Counted from the first letter of the stretch, positions 1-8,459 are shown. The stretch: DNA of 26,926 nucleotides from JAZDFP01 sp043801445 (GCA_043801445.1 JAZDMB010000052.1:1-26926); one strand, 5' to 3'. Notes: a model not told the origin generated them from the sequence alone. Numbers and translations: made by a program.

Positions 1-1
1 A

Positions 2-1147
2 ACCTTACTTGTCTCGGCCGCCTTCTACGGATACCAGAGTTTTACCGTGCCCTCTCTTTGTGGATTAATACCTCCCTGTCTTATCATTAGTTCGGTCTTA
101 TTATTCGGTCATCGTCTCGGAATACATAGTTTAGCCGCCGGCGTAATGGTTGGCTTATTATTACAATTAGGTTTTCAATGGTATTTTTTACCTAAACGAG
201 GTCCTAAGGGCTTCTGTTTAAGATTCTATCATCCGGCGCTGAAAAAAATTATTATATTAATGATGCCTATTCTTCTCGGGACCATTATCGCGCAGGTAAA
301 TCCAATTATCCAGCGGATATTGGCCTCTAAATTAAGCGAAGGCAGTATTGCGGCATTTAATTTCGCTCAGATGGTTGGTTCACTCCCCTTAAATATCATA
401 CTCTCCCCGATTATTATGGCCTTATTTCCTTTTCTCGCCCTGCAATGCGCAAAAGGAGAAACCGAGCGATTTAATGCTTCATCCACCATAAGCCTCAGGT
501 TGTTTAATTTTATCGCCCTGCCGATTTCCTTTTATCTCATCTTTTTCTCAACGCCGATTATTAAGATACTTTTTGAATATGGACGTTTTGGCACCCGCGA
601 TACGGCGCTTACGGCTGGGGCATTAACCTATTTAGGCATCGGGCTTTTCGCTGGCATTAATCTCGCCTTCCTGGGCAGGGCCTTTTGCGCCTTGCAGGAT
701 ACCTTAACCCCTTTAATTGCCAGCGTGTTTTGCGCACTGGCGTGTATCCCTTTGAATCTAATCCTGGTAAAGTATCTTGACTTGAACGGTCTGGCCCTGA
801 CTACTTCTCTAATAAGTATCATTTGTTTTTTAATTATCTTTCTTTTATTTCATCTCAAGGTAAGGGTGAAAGGAAGCCGATTAATATTCGTTGCCTTTAT
901 TAAAACACTCTTGATTACAAGTGTGATGGGAATAATTTCTTATCTTGTTTATAAATATTGTTTGCCATCACTCGCGCTTATACCTCGCTTGATAATTTCA
1001 GTCTTGGCCGGTGGAATTGTTTTCATCCTGTTATCTTATTTTATACGTATGGAAGAATTCTTTTTACTCTCAAGATATCTTAAATGGGAAATCCTGGTTG
1101 ATATGGTAAAATCCAAGCAGGAGACCCAAAACCAAATTCCCGAATAA
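2..1147 (+). CDS. murJ: MurJ/MviN lipid II flippase, C-terminal part (5' end outside window)
   Basis: This is an integral membrane flippase that moves lipid II, or a related polyprenyl-linked glycan, across the inner membrane. The reading frame is open from base 2, so the gene starts upstream of the window. About 381 residues are visible, against roughly 500 for a full MurJ. Many hydrophobic segments occur, and the typical family blocks are present: a Q-S-F-T-V-P segment near the window edge, 'GSLPLNIILSPI', 'ILFEYGRFGTRDT' and 'LGRAFCALQDTLTPLIAS'. The last of these is the conserved FYALQDT-PT-like motif of MviN proteins. The gene ends in TAA and a glycan-modification cluster follows 43 bp later, so this copy could serve either peptidoglycan or the neighbouring surface polysaccharide. 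The family is clear. The specific substrate is inferred from the family. Confidence 0.9.
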   Translation, partial: TLLVSAAFYGYQSFTVPSLCGLIPPCLIISSVLLFGHRLGIHSLAAGVMVGLLLQLGFQWYFLPKRGPKGFCLRFYHPALKKIIILMMPILLGTIIAQVNPIIQRILASKLSEGSIAAFNFAQMVGSLPLNIILSPIIMALFPFLALQCAKGETERFNASSTISLRLFNFIALPISFYLIFFSTPIIKILFEYGRFGTRDTALTAGALTYLGIGLFAGINLAFLGRAFCALQDTLTPLIASVFCALACIPLNLILVKYLDLNGLALTTSLISIICFLIIFLLFHLKVRVKGSRLIFVAFIKTLLITSVMGIISYLVYKYCLPSLALIPRLIISVLAGGIVFILLSYFIRMEEFFLLSRYLKWEILVDMVKSKQETQNQIPE

Positions 1148-1190
1148 AAGCGCATTCCCCGGGATGTTTAAAACATGGAAAGGTTAAAAA

Positions 1191-2360
1191 ATGTTAGAAT
1201 ATGTAAAATGTAATCTATGTGGTGTGGATAATACGATCCCATTATTCAAGGCAGACGGATTCGATATAGTAAGGTGTAGGTTTTGTGGTTTGGTCTATGT
1301 CAATCCGCGTTTTAAAGAAGATGAAAGAGAAAATATTTATTCAGAGCGATATTTTAGAGGAGCCGTTCCTGATATGCGGAGCGTAGACTATTTTAGCATG
1401 TTGGGGATGATTAGGAATGCCGCAATCAGTAGGATGAAAGAAATAGCACAATATAAAGCATCGGGAAAGATATTGGATATTGGTTGTGCCCTTGGTTCTT
1501 TGCTTGAAATTGCCAGAGATTATGGTTGGGATAGCTACGGCGTGGAATTATCTCCCTTTGCTGCAAATTATGCCCGGTATTTAGGAGAAGCCATAGAAAG
1601 CGCATTGAATCAAACCTATCAGCCGTTGGAAATAATCGTCATAAACGACGGTTCGCAAGATAACACTCAAGATGTTGCCTCAGAGTATGCCTCAAAATAT
1701 GGGATTAAATTCGTTAATAACAAGCATCAGGGTTTGGCAAATACATTAAACCCGGCTATAAGGACAGCAACTTCGGAATATGTTATGAAGCTGGACGCTG
1801 ATGACAAATTTGACCCCACTTATGTTGAAAAAACAATGAAGGTTTTAATGGAACATCCTGAGATATCATTTGTTTATACTCATCTAAAATTGTTCGGTAA
1901 TATAGATCGTATAGCACAAAATTCCGAATATGATATATCACTACTTAAAAAGCATCTTATATCTATATCCGGAAGTTCATTAATAAGGAAATCGCATTTT
2001 ATGCAGACGGAAGGATTTGACCCAACTTTACCATTCAGGGAGGATTGGGACCTCTGGCTTTCTTTTGCTGAAAAAGGATTTTATGGGAAATTATTGCCAG
2101 AGCCCTTACTTCTTTGGCGCATGCATGGTGAAAGCCGAAATACAGCGGCCATACAAATTTTACAAAGAACACGTCGTCGAATTATTAAGAAACACATTAA
2201 ACTATATAAACCAACCGAATTATCATCGGAAAGGTTCAAATATATAATAACAGCCTTTTATTCTTTCGGGACGGAAATAGGACTAAGATATCTCTGGCGA
2301 AAATCAGGTCTAAAATCATTATGCCAAAGGACTAAAATAGGGAATTGGCAGGCGCGTTAG
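1191..2360 (+). CDS. Chimeric protein: truncated zinc-ribbon methyltransferase joined to N-truncated GT2 glycosyltransferase
   Basis: The 389-residue frame contains two incomplete enzymes. Residues 1-40 form a Cys4 zinc ribbon (C7, C10, C29, C32), as in sugar C-methyltransferases and class I SAM methyltransferases. Residues 93-103 are the SAM-binding motif I (ILDIGCALGS), and the SAM fold continues to about residue 129. The sequence then switches, at about R129-Y130 (base 1575-1580), into a GT2 glycosyltransferase that lacks its first strand and the usual 'VSVIIPTYN' block. It resumes at 'YLGEAIESALNQTYQ' and keeps 'VINDGSQDNT' (150-159), the DXD-type 'LDADD' (201-205) and 'REDWDLW' (283-289). 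The methyltransferase therefore lacks its second half and the transferase lacks part of its UDP-binding site. A purine-rich AAAGG lies upstream of the ATG. I read it as a deletion product or an assembly join, and doubt that either half works. The module identities are well supported. Confidence 0.8.
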   Translation: MLEYVKCNLCGVDNTIPLFKADGFDIVRCRFCGLVYVNPRFKEDERENIYSERYFRGAVPDMRSVDYFSMLGMIRNAAISRMKEIAQYKASGKILDIGCALGSLLEIARDYGWDSYGVELSPFAANYARYLGEAIESALNQTYQPLEIIVINDGSQDNTQDVASEYASKYGIKFVNNKHQGLANTLNPAIRTATSEYVMKLDADDKFDPTYVEKTMKVLMEHPEISFVYTHLKLFGNIDRIAQNSEYDISLLKKHLISISGSSLIRKSHFMQTEGFDPTLPFREDWDLWLSFAEKGFYGKLLPEPLLLWRMHGESRNTAAIQILQRTRRRIIKKHIKLYKPTELSSERFKYIITAFYSFGTEIGLRYLWRKSGLKSLCQRTKIGNWQAR

Positions 2361-2377
2361 AGCCAGTTGGGAAAGCG

Positions 2378-2418
2378 GGGGACACATACGAATTATTTAT
2401 TAATAGGTATGCGTCCCC
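2378..2418. repeat. GGGGACA-type imperfect hairpin downstream of a gene
   Basis: Arms 2378-2389 (GGGGACACATAC) and 2407-2418 (GTATGCGTCCCC) pair at 11 of 12 positions around a 17-nt AT-rich loop. The element starts 18 bp after the upstream stop codon. The GGGGGACAC start recurs just after two other genes (3452 and 13000), which suggests a dispersed REP-like element family. No T-run follows, so it is not a standard terminator. The rest of the 2361-2525 gap shows no further clear feature. Confidence 0.6.
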
Positions 2419-2525
2419 AGATTACCAGAGTTAGTATTTTAAAACAAGAGTATCCTGTATATGAGTAAAATAGCTGGTTACAAAATATGTGGTCTTGTCC
2501 CACGAGGTCACGACCAGAATAATTT

Positions 2526-3440
2526 ATGACGCAAGAAACACCTCTTATTACTATAAATATTTTGGTCTGGAATAATAAAAATGACTTATCAGTTATTATC
2601 AGCAAGATAAAACAGGCAAATTATCCAATGAATAAGATTGAAATTATTGTTGTTGATAATGCTTCCACCGATGGAAGCCCAGAAATGGTGGAAAAGGATT
2701 TCCCGAATGTGAAACTAATCAAGCGACAGGCAAATAATGGCATCGGCGGCTGGAATGATGGGTTTGCTATTGCACAGGGAGAATATATTATAGTTTTAGA
2801 CCATGATGCCTATCCGGAACCCGATGCGTATCATAAAATAGTGGAATTTTTCTGCCATCATCCAAAAACAGGTATTCTCAACCTGGGACATTTTTCATGG
2901 GATGATGCGAATAAACTTCTTATGAGCCGATGGGATAACTCTATAAACTTAGGCTTTATTGGTGGCACATCAGTTATAAGAAAACGAGTATTAGAAAAAG
3001 TTGGTTTTTATGATGAGCGATTATTTATTAATGTGTTTGAACAGGATTTTGGCATCCGCGTTATCATGAATGGCTTTGATATTGATAACACCTATCAAAT
3101 TAAGGCGTTCCACAAAGCAGCGGGTGCTTATCGCAAACAAGCATCATTTTTTTATTATGATATTCGCAACAGGTTATGGATTTCCTGGAAATATTTCCCG
3201 TTATATGCGATTTGCATCAGTAATTTTGCCTGGATAATTACTTGGTTTTTAAGGAGCATTAAAAATAACAGCGTCAAAGAATTCGGCAAGGGAATCTATG
3301 ATGCATTCAAGGATATGGGTTATCTTAGGATGAATTGGCCGCGGCATAAAATTGCTAACTGGAGAATAACTAAATTATTCTTAAAAAGATTTGTTAATTA
3401 TAAACTTATTATTCGAGGGGTAAAATCTCTCGTTGAATAG
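2526..3440 (+). CDS. GT2 family glycosyltransferase (rhamnosyltransferase-like)
   Basis: This 304-residue GT-A fold transferase probably adds a sugar to a surface glycan at the cytoplasmic face of the membrane. The N-terminus 'ITINILVWNNKNDL' is the first strand of the family. Residues 42-50 hold 'VVDNASTDG', 68-76 'QANNGIGGW' matches the N-x-G-(F/I)-(A/G) block, and D92-H93-D94 followed by 'AYPEPD' is the DXD metal-binding site. 'GFYDERLFINVFEQDFGIRV' is the acceptor-side ED motif region. A hydrophobic stretch at about 215-235 ('YAICISNFAWIITWFL') may associate with the membrane, as in WbbL-like rhamnosyltransferases. There is no clear Shine-Dalgarno sequence ahead of the ATG. The sugar donor cannot be read from sequence. 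It is a complete gene, in contrast to its truncated neighbour upstream. Confidence 0.88.
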   Translation: MTQETPLITINILVWNNKNDLSVIISKIKQANYPMNKIEIIVVDNASTDGSPEMVEKDFPNVKLIKRQANNGIGGWNDGFAIAQGEYIIVLDHDAYPEPDAYHKIVEFFCHHPKTGILNLGHFSWDDANKLLMSRWDNSINLGFIGGTSVIRKRVLEKVGFYDERLFINVFEQDFGIRVIMNGFDIDNTYQIKAFHKAAGAYRKQASFFYYDIRNRLWISWKYFPLYAICISNFAWIITWFLRSIKNNSVKEFGKGIYDAFKDMGYLRMNWPRHKIANWRITKLFLKRFVNYKLIIRGVKSLVE

Positions 3441-3448
3441 AATTTAAT

Positions 3449-3491
3449 CCGGGGGGACACCCAACATATAAGTTATGTGCTGGGTCCTCGG
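3449..3491. repeat. Second GGGGGACAC-type imperfect inverted repeat
   Basis: The element begins CCGGGGGGACACCCAACATA and ends TATGTGCTGGGTCCTCGG. The two ends are reverse complements apart from small bulges. It sits 8 bp after a stop codon, in the same relative position as the element at 2378. An AT-rich leader (3492-3567) then precedes the next gene. Confidence 0.5.
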
Positions 3492-3567
3492 AATTATTAG
3501 AATTTTTAATGTTTTGCGGAATATATAAAAAAGATAACGATCAATAAAACATAAAGGTTATTTCATC

Positions 3568-4533
3568 ATGAAATCAGCAATAAAAAAGCTATTAATCTGT
3601 CCGCACTGTAGAGGCGCTATTAATATCAATACCAACGAAATCGTCTGCCTTAAATGCCATCATTCTTTCCCATTTGCACATGGCATTATTGACCTGAGAA
3701 CGGGCGTTACCCAAAAAGGCGAGTGGGATTTAAACGTTTTTGAAAAAGGTTATGACAAAATGGGCTATTATAAAGATGAATATGGTTGGGCCGAATCAGG
3801 AAGATACCCGCATTATGTTGCTGATTATCGGTATTCGCGAGTTAAAGGAAAAATCATTGATTGGTTAAGGCCACAAGATGATGATATAATCCTTGATGTG
3901 GGTTGCGGGGTTGGTTACTTCATCTTTGATATTATGAAACGATATCCGGATGTTAACCTCTCATTTGCCGGACTTGACCCGGTTCGGTCAAATATCTATT
4001 GGCTGAATTACCGCAGTCAAGAAGAAAATAAAACCAATCTTATCGGCATTATGGGCGGGGCAGAATCACTGCCTTTTATGGATGATTCATTTGATATGAT
4101 TGTAACTTCCGAAGTAATCGAACATATCCTTGATAAGGAAAAGGCCATCAACCAGATGCACCGTGTCTTAAAACCGGGCGGCAGGCTCTTTATTAGCACC
4201 CCCGCCCGCCTGGCAGTTGAGTTCTGGAATAACTTCTTTTGGCTACCACAGAAAATAAAAAGAATCTTTAAGCCCCGAAAAGTATCATCCACTGAAAAAG
4301 CGCCTTATGATGAACCCCTGACCCAAAGGCAATTAAAGCGATATCTCCAACAAGCAGGATTTACTATTGAGCAATTCCAGCAGAATGTCCTAATGCCGCA
4401 CGAGAGTTATTTCCAGTTCTTCCCTTATTGGTTGAGTTGGTCAATAATTAAGACAGCCTATTTTATTGAAAACCATCTCAAGCCCTTATTTAGTTGGGCA
4501 GGACTTCATTATGTGGTAAAGGCAAGGAAATGA
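3568..4533 (+). CDS. Class I SAM-dependent methyltransferase with N-terminal Trm112-like zinc ribbon
   Basis: The protein has 321 residues. Residues 8-40 form a Trm112p-like zinc ribbon (C11, C14, C27, C30) followed by the typical 'SFPFAHGIIDL'. Residues 106-120 are SAM motif I ('DIILDVGCGVGYF'), and 'GGAESLPFMDDSFDMIVTSE' with 'VIEHI' is the methyltransferase-11 motif II/III region. 'MHRVLKPGGRLFISTP' is the post-motif III block. Such proteins in glycan clusters usually methylate sugars or lipid-linked intermediates, but the substrate here is unknown. The C-terminal 60 residues contain aromatic, weakly hydrophobic stretches that could touch the membrane. An AAAGG lies 11 bp before the ATG. 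The stop codon overlaps the next start as ATGA, so the next short frame is translationally coupled. Confidence 0.88.
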   Translation: MKSAIKKLLICPHCRGAININTNEIVCLKCHHSFPFAHGIIDLRTGVTQKGEWDLNVFEKGYDKMGYYKDEYGWAESGRYPHYVADYRYSRVKGKIIDWLRPQDDDIILDVGCGVGYFIFDIMKRYPDVNLSFAGLDPVRSNIYWLNYRSQEENKTNLIGIMGGAESLPFMDDSFDMIVTSEVIEHILDKEKAINQMHRVLKPGGRLFISTPARLAVEFWNNFFWLPQKIKRIFKPRKVSSTEKAPYDEPLTQRQLKRYLQQAGFTIEQFQQNVLMPHESYFQFFPYWLSWSIIKTAYFIENHLKPLFSWAGLHYVVKARK

Positions 4534-4682
4534 AAATCGGTAGCATCGTTTATGAATTCCCATCGGAGGTGACTGTTGACGCAAAAAAAAATAATTGGCC
4601 GAGCTTGATTGCCCGGATGGAATCAATCTATTTAAGAACCAGATACCTAAAGTTAATAATAAAATCAAAAAATAGCAGTTAA
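4530..4682 (+). pseudogene. Probable internally deleted GT4-type glycosyltransferase remnant (50 aa)
   Basis: An ATG overlaps the preceding stop codon (ATGA at 4530-4533) and opens a 50-codon frame. The first residues, MKIGSIVYEFPSEV, look like the beginning of a GT4 glycosyltransferase, which typically starts 'MKI..I.YEFPP' before the glycine-rich loop. The remainder, 'DAKKNNWPSLIARMESIYLR', resembles the very end of such enzymes ('..sW..ia....e.iY'). About 300 central residues would then be missing. This is consistent with an internal deletion inside a coupled operon gene. The alternative is a genuine small protein of unknown function. The frame is open and positioned like a real cistron, but the origin is an inference from two short similarities. 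Confidence 0.45.
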
Positions 4683-4688
4683 GAACTA

Positions 4689-5534
4689 ATGAAAAAGATT
4701 ACTAAAGCCATAGCGCTTCTGCAAAACCGTCCGAATTTATTCCTTAAAAGATTGGTAGCAGAAATCAGAGGGTTTGGGGCCATACCTAACCACCCGGTCC
4801 AAAAAAGAATCAATGGAATCCTATTTGAATTTTATTTTTCCTATGGCAATGTCATTCGGGATATGTTTCTGGATAAATACGAGATACTTACTGTTGCCAT
4901 GATGAAGAAAACATTACATTCAGGAGATACCTTTATTGATGTGGGCGCAAATATCGGCTATCTCTCGGCGGTTGGAGCTGGTTTGGTGGGCAAAAGCGGG
5001 GAAGTGCATAGCTTTGAACCGGTGCCAGAATATTTCCAGAGAGCCAAAAAAATGGCAACAATAAACCCTGATTATAAAATCATTATCAATCAACTCGCAT
5101 TGGGCGAAATAGAGGGAATGACACAAATTGATATTTTCGGGAATGGTAATATCGGCTGGAACACAATGGTTCCAAGATTTATGAAACCAGAGACCCGGAA
5201 ACAGGCTATTAATGTATCTGTTAGACGGCTTGATAACTATATTAAAGAACATAACTTGAAAAATATCACTTTGATAAAAGTTGATGTGGAAGGATTTGAG
5301 TTTTCGGTGTTGAAAGGATTGAAGGATTTTCTGACTGAGACAAAACAAAAACCAACTATATTATGCGAGAACAATCCTCAAGTTTGCCCGTTACTGGGTT
5401 ATCATCTCAAAGAGTTCTTTGATTATATGAAAGGATTTGGTTATATGTCTTATAACTACCTAAATTATAAACGATTAGAATGGTCCGATATGAAAGAAAT
5501 CGGTAACATTCTGTTTATACCATCAGGCAGTTAA
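4689..5534 (+). CDS. FkbM family methyltransferase
   Basis: This is a 281-residue SAM-dependent methyltransferase of the FkbM type, which usually O-methylates sugars in polysaccharide or natural-product clusters. The SAM site 'DTFIDVGANIGYLSA' lies at residues 80-94, the acidic ribose-binding block 'VHSFEPVPE' at about 106-114, and the family signature 'LIKVDVEGFEFSVLKG' at about 193-208. The C-terminal 'CENNPQVCPLLGYHLKEFFDYMKGFGY' matches the family ending. The start follows the short remnant by 6 bp, so it is probably in the same transcript. Length and motifs are normal for the family. The exact sugar target is unknown. Confidence 0.9.
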   Translation: MKKITKAIALLQNRPNLFLKRLVAEIRGFGAIPNHPVQKRINGILFEFYFSYGNVIRDMFLDKYEILTVAMMKKTLHSGDTFIDVGANIGYLSAVGAGLVGKSGEVHSFEPVPEYFQRAKKMATINPDYKIIINQLALGEIEGMTQIDIFGNGNIGWNTMVPRFMKPETRKQAINVSVRRLDNYIKEHNLKNITLIKVDVEGFEFSVLKGLKDFLTETKQKPTILCENNPQVCPLLGYHLKEFFDYMKGFGYMSYNYLNYKRLEWSDMKEIGNILFIPSGS

Positions 5535-5568
5535 TCTCGTAACAAATAATCTGGGAATTTGCTAAATT

Positions 5569-6858
5569 ATGACGCTCATTCTGATTATAACCGTATTTAT
5601 TTTGTTGGGGTTTCTGGTGTTTATAAAGCCAACCTTCGGCCTGGGGATTATCTTGCTCAGCACCCTGTTCCTGCCTGAGGTTCAATTTAGCGCTGTCGCA
5701 ACCGCGATGGGCGAACGAAGAGAGATTTCACTCCGGCCTGAAGATTTCTTCCTGATACTGGTTGCCCTGGGCTGGCTGGTTGAACGCACCCTCAGGCGTC
5801 AAACCCCGTCAATTATTTCCACGCCTATTAACCTGCCTATAATAGTCCTGTCAATAGTCATGATATTTACCACTCTGCTAGGGATTATGGCCGGCACCAC
5901 CTCAATCGGTGCGGGATTCTTCTACACTCTTAAAAGAATCCAGTACTTTATTGTCTTCTTTCTGGTTATCGGTAATGTCAGGACATTAGAGGATGTCAGG
6001 AACAATATCAATCTGTTGCTTTTATTTGCCACCGGGGTGGCCATCTGGAGTATTACGGAATATTTTATTTCAGCCAGCCGAATCACCGGACCATTCTCAC
6101 GCCTGGGCCAGCCACCTATCCTGGCAGGTTTCTTCCTGATTATTATGTTCCTGGCCCTGGGCTTTTTTATGAAATATCAAACCCTCAAGGCGAAATTACC
6201 CATGCTGATAGTCATAATCCTGTCATTTCTGGTAATTGTTTTTACCAAGACCCGTTCGTCATATGTCGGCGCAGCAATCGGCCTGATGGTCTTCAGCGTC
6301 ATATACAGAAAACCATACCTAATAATTATACCTTTTCTCTTGATAATCCTGATGGGGCCTCTGCTCGAAACGGATATACAAGAAAGAGCTGCTAGTATTC
6401 GAGGGGTATGGAATAGGCCTGAAAAAAGCCTAGCGCCGTCCTGGGATGCCAGAGTTGACGCTTGGAAAGCCGTCGGGGATAAAATTGGAAGTAATCCTAT
6501 ATTCGGACAAGGGGCCGGGTCATATTCGCTGGCCTGGATTGACAGCCAATATGTAATAGATGTTGTTTATATGGGGTTTTTAGGCGTAGCGGTATTTGCC
6601 TGGCTGTTAATAAGAATATTCAGGAATGTCTATCCGCTGAAAAAAGCTGCTTCACTACCGGAATCTGATGATGATATTTACATATCCGCCCTATCCGCAG
6701 GATATTTAGGCGGACTAATCGCCTTGCTTGTTCAGGGTATTGCGGTGACTAACTTTTACACCGTTCGAACCATGATACCATTCTGGTTCTTGAGTGGGCT
6801 GGTAATGGTTGCTTATCATCTCTATCACCAAAAAGCATTGCCTGATTCACCACGTTAG
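5569..6858 (+). CDS. O-antigen ligase / polymerase family membrane protein (Wzy/WaaL-like)
   Basis: This is a 429-residue polytopic membrane protein with about ten or more hydrophobic segments. The Wzy_C region contains 'FTKTRSSYVGAAIGLMVF' (about 222-239), followed by a periplasmic loop with 'WDARVDAWKAVGDKIGSNP' and 'IFGQGAGSY', the characteristic 'R...W..a......P.fGvG.g.' signature of O-antigen ligases and polymerases. Family members join lipid-linked glycan chains, or transfer them to lipid A or proteins, at the periplasmic face. Together with the upstream transferases it would complete a surface glycan pathway. Whether it is a ligase or a polymerase cannot be decided from sequence. The start has only a weak upstream purine stretch. 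Confidence 0.88.
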   Translation: MTLILIITVFILLGFLVFIKPTFGLGIILLSTLFLPEVQFSAVATAMGERREISLRPEDFFLILVALGWLVERTLRRQTPSIISTPINLPIIVLSIVMIFTTLLGIMAGTTSIGAGFFYTLKRIQYFIVFFLVIGNVRTLEDVRNNINLLLLFATGVAIWSITEYFISASRITGPFSRLGQPPILAGFFLIIMFLALGFFMKYQTLKAKLPMLIVIILSFLVIVFTKTRSSYVGAAIGLMVFSVIYRKPYLIIIPFLLIILMGPLLETDIQERAASIRGVWNRPEKSLAPSWDARVDAWKAVGDKIGSNPIFGQGAGSYSLAWIDSQYVIDVVYMGFLGVAVFAWLLIRIFRNVYPLKKAASLPESDDDIYISALSAGYLGGLIALLVQGIAVTNFYTVRTMIPFWFLSGLVMVAYHLYHQKALPDSPR

Positions 6859-6874
6859 ACCTGCCTGCCTTGTT

Positions 6875-7327
6875 TTGGGACGGTTATCTATCGGGGTTCG
6901 AAATTTTTACCAATTACCAGATTGGAAAAAAAGACTTGTCAAAGTGGCCAAAGATTATCAAAAACAACATGATGTAAATGATAAGATTGAAGATAATCAT
7001 CCATCTGATGCGCAGACAATCAGAAAATTATTGGAGACGGCGCGGTTACTCATTGAAGGCAAATGCCAAAAGCCGATTAAACATTTAGCTCTGCCATATC
7101 ATAAAGGTAACTCATTAATTTACCGTGCGGCGAGAGATGCGGCTTATCTGACTATCTTTGACAATTTTAGCAATACGGATAGCGGTTTTATTTTTACCGA
7201 AAATATATTTCATATCAGCCGTTTTCAGATGAGATGGGTAATGATGTTACCTGGCAAAGGGCGTCTGACGATTACTAAAAAAGTGATAAATACAATGTTA
7301 GGGCGACATTTGAGTATAGACGAGTGA
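6875..7327 (+). pseudogene. 5'-truncated polysaccharide deacetylase (NodB-like) fragment
   Basis: The frame runs into the preceding O-antigen ligase gene without a convincing ATG. Possible starts are TTG 6875 or GTG 6944. The visible part resembles the C-terminal half of NodB-type polysaccharide deacetylases. 'NHPSDAQTIRKLLETARLLI' matches the segment around the metal-binding His motif, and 'KPIKHLALPYHKGNSLIYRAA' matches the 'kpv.hFayPyG.gn....a' block. The N-terminal catalytic Asp motif is absent. The tail 'FHISRFQMRW' also fits family endings. It is most likely a decayed or truncated gene, as with two other damaged frames in this locus. An unrecognised short protein is the alternative. It ends 2 bp from the convergent dapF stop. 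Confidence 0.5.
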
Positions 7328-7329
7328 TT

Positions 7330-8145
7330 TTAGATATTGCCTTCAAAGACCATTTCGGCTGGTCCGGTAAGTGATAAACCATTACTCTTTTCCCACGATA
7401 CCGTTAAATTACCTCCGGGAAGACTGACTTTTACATTATTAGACTTGAGTTTATTAGCAACAATACCGGCTACGACTGCTGCGCAAGCGCCTGTGCCACA
7501 GGCTAAGGTTTCTCCGACCCCGCGTTCCCATACCCTCATTTTTATGGAACTTTTGTTCTGTATCCGGACAAACTCAACATTGGTTCTCTGAGAAAATAAC
7601 CGATGCCGTTCAATCAAAGGACCATATTTTTCTACAGAAAAATTCTCAATGTTATTAGTGATGAATACAACACAATGAGGATTGCCTAATAAGACCTTGA
7701 TAATCTCATGCTTTTTATTACCTAAAATAACCTGCAATTCCGAATTCGGGAGGGTCGTGATTTTGGGTTGATTAGGGATGTTGACCGTTACTTTTTCTAC
7801 ATAATTATGCTTGGTAAATAATTTAATACGGATTGGACCGCTCAGAGTTTCTATTAGCAGTTCTTTTTTACGGGTGAGGTGGTAGTCATATACTAATTTA
7901 CCAAGGCAACGGATGCCGTTTCCGCACATCTCGGCTTCATTACCATCGGCATTGAAAATCCGCATTCTGAAATCGGCTTTTTTATTCCGCGCCGGCAAAA
8001 CGAGAATCACACCATCTGCGCCAATCCCAAAATGCCTGTCACATAATCTTTGTATGAGTGGCTTATTAAAAAATACCTGCTTTTTATTGGGGATTAAAAA
8101 CATTATAAAATCGTTGCCCGTACCGTGCATTTTAATAAATTGCAT
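7330..8145 (-). CDS. dapF: Diaminopimelate epimerase
   Basis: This enzyme converts LL-diaminopimelate to meso-diaminopimelate in the cytoplasm, for lysine and peptidoglycan synthesis, and needs no cofactor. The 271-residue protein has normal length. The start 'MQFIKMHGTGNDF' is the canonical N-terminus. Both catalytic cysteines are in their motifs: C74 in 'MCGNGIRC' and C216 in 'LACGTGACA'. 'NADGNEAEMC' and 'LGNPHCVVF' are further family blocks, and 'WERGVGETLACGTGA' is intact. The gene is transcribed against all its neighbours and converges with the deacetylase fragment. No Shine-Dalgarno sequence is obvious upstream of the ATG. Confidence 0.96.
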   Translation of the reverse strand: MQFIKMHGTGNDFIMFLIPNKKQVFFNKPLIQRLCDRHFGIGADGVILVLPARNKKADFRMRIFNADGNEAEMCGNGIRCLGKLVYDYHLTRKKELLIETLSGPIRIKLFTKHNYVEKVTVNIPNQPKITTLPNSELQVILGNKKHEIIKVLLGNPHCVVFITNNIENFSVEKYGPLIERHRLFSQRTNVEFVRIQNKSSIKMRVWERGVGETLACGTGACAAVVAGIVANKLKSNNVKVSLPGGNLTVSWEKSNGLSLTGPAEMVFEGNI

Positions 8146-8152
8146 AATGGCA

Positions 8153-8180
8153 GATATATTTAATTATGCTAAATAGTCAA
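8153..8180 (-). promoter_or_regulatory. Putative sigma-70 promoter for dapF
   Basis: On the - strand, TTGACT (8180-8175) is followed after 16 bp by TATATC (8158-8153). The -10 ends 7 bp before the dapF ATG, so transcription would begin at or next to the start codon and give a leaderless or nearly leaderless mRNA. This fits the absence of a Shine-Dalgarno sequence. It is a pattern match only. Confidence 0.35.
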
Positions 8181-8189
8181 GAAAAATTA

Positions 8190-8332
8190 GCCACGGAGAC
8201 ACAGAGGACACAGAGACGGAATTTATTTATCAGGAGACTATGAAAACAGGAATTATTCATCATGCTCTCATGGATTCCTTATAAGAATTTCTTAGTATTT
8301 TCTGTGGCAGATATTTAAGATACTTTCCTATA
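8190..8332. repeat. MITE-like GCCAC...GTGGC repeat and AT-rich gap upstream of 8460
   Basis: The 314-bp gap 8146-8459 has no convincing gene. It contains a left end at 8190-8217 (GCCACGGAGACACAGAGGA, then a repeated ACACAGAG) and an inverted partial end TTTTCTGTGGC (8298-8308). These belong to the widespread 'GCCAC(C/T)AAGGCACAAAG' type of short bacterial repeat, seen better at 10275 and 26853. Just outside the right end is ATACTTTCCTATA (8320-8332), a 13-mer that recurs at 10357-10369 after the other element. A 14-codon frame (8240-8284) with AGGAG ahead of its ATG lies inside, but I do not call it a gene. The remaining 8333-8459 is AT-rich and presumably holds the promoter of the gene at 8460. 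Confidence 0.5.
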
Positions 8333-8459
8333 TTTTTTTCTATGCCTCAGGTATTATTAAATTTAATAACAGATAATAAGAGATTTTACTTTACAGATAT
8401 GATATTTATTTCCTAAATTATGAAACTAATAACAAAGGAATTTAAATTACAAAAGCAAG

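Noticed and set aside
8240..8284. 14-codon frame with AGGAG upstream
   Set aside because: Too short to support, and it falls within the repeat-like element; no similarity to any known leader peptide.
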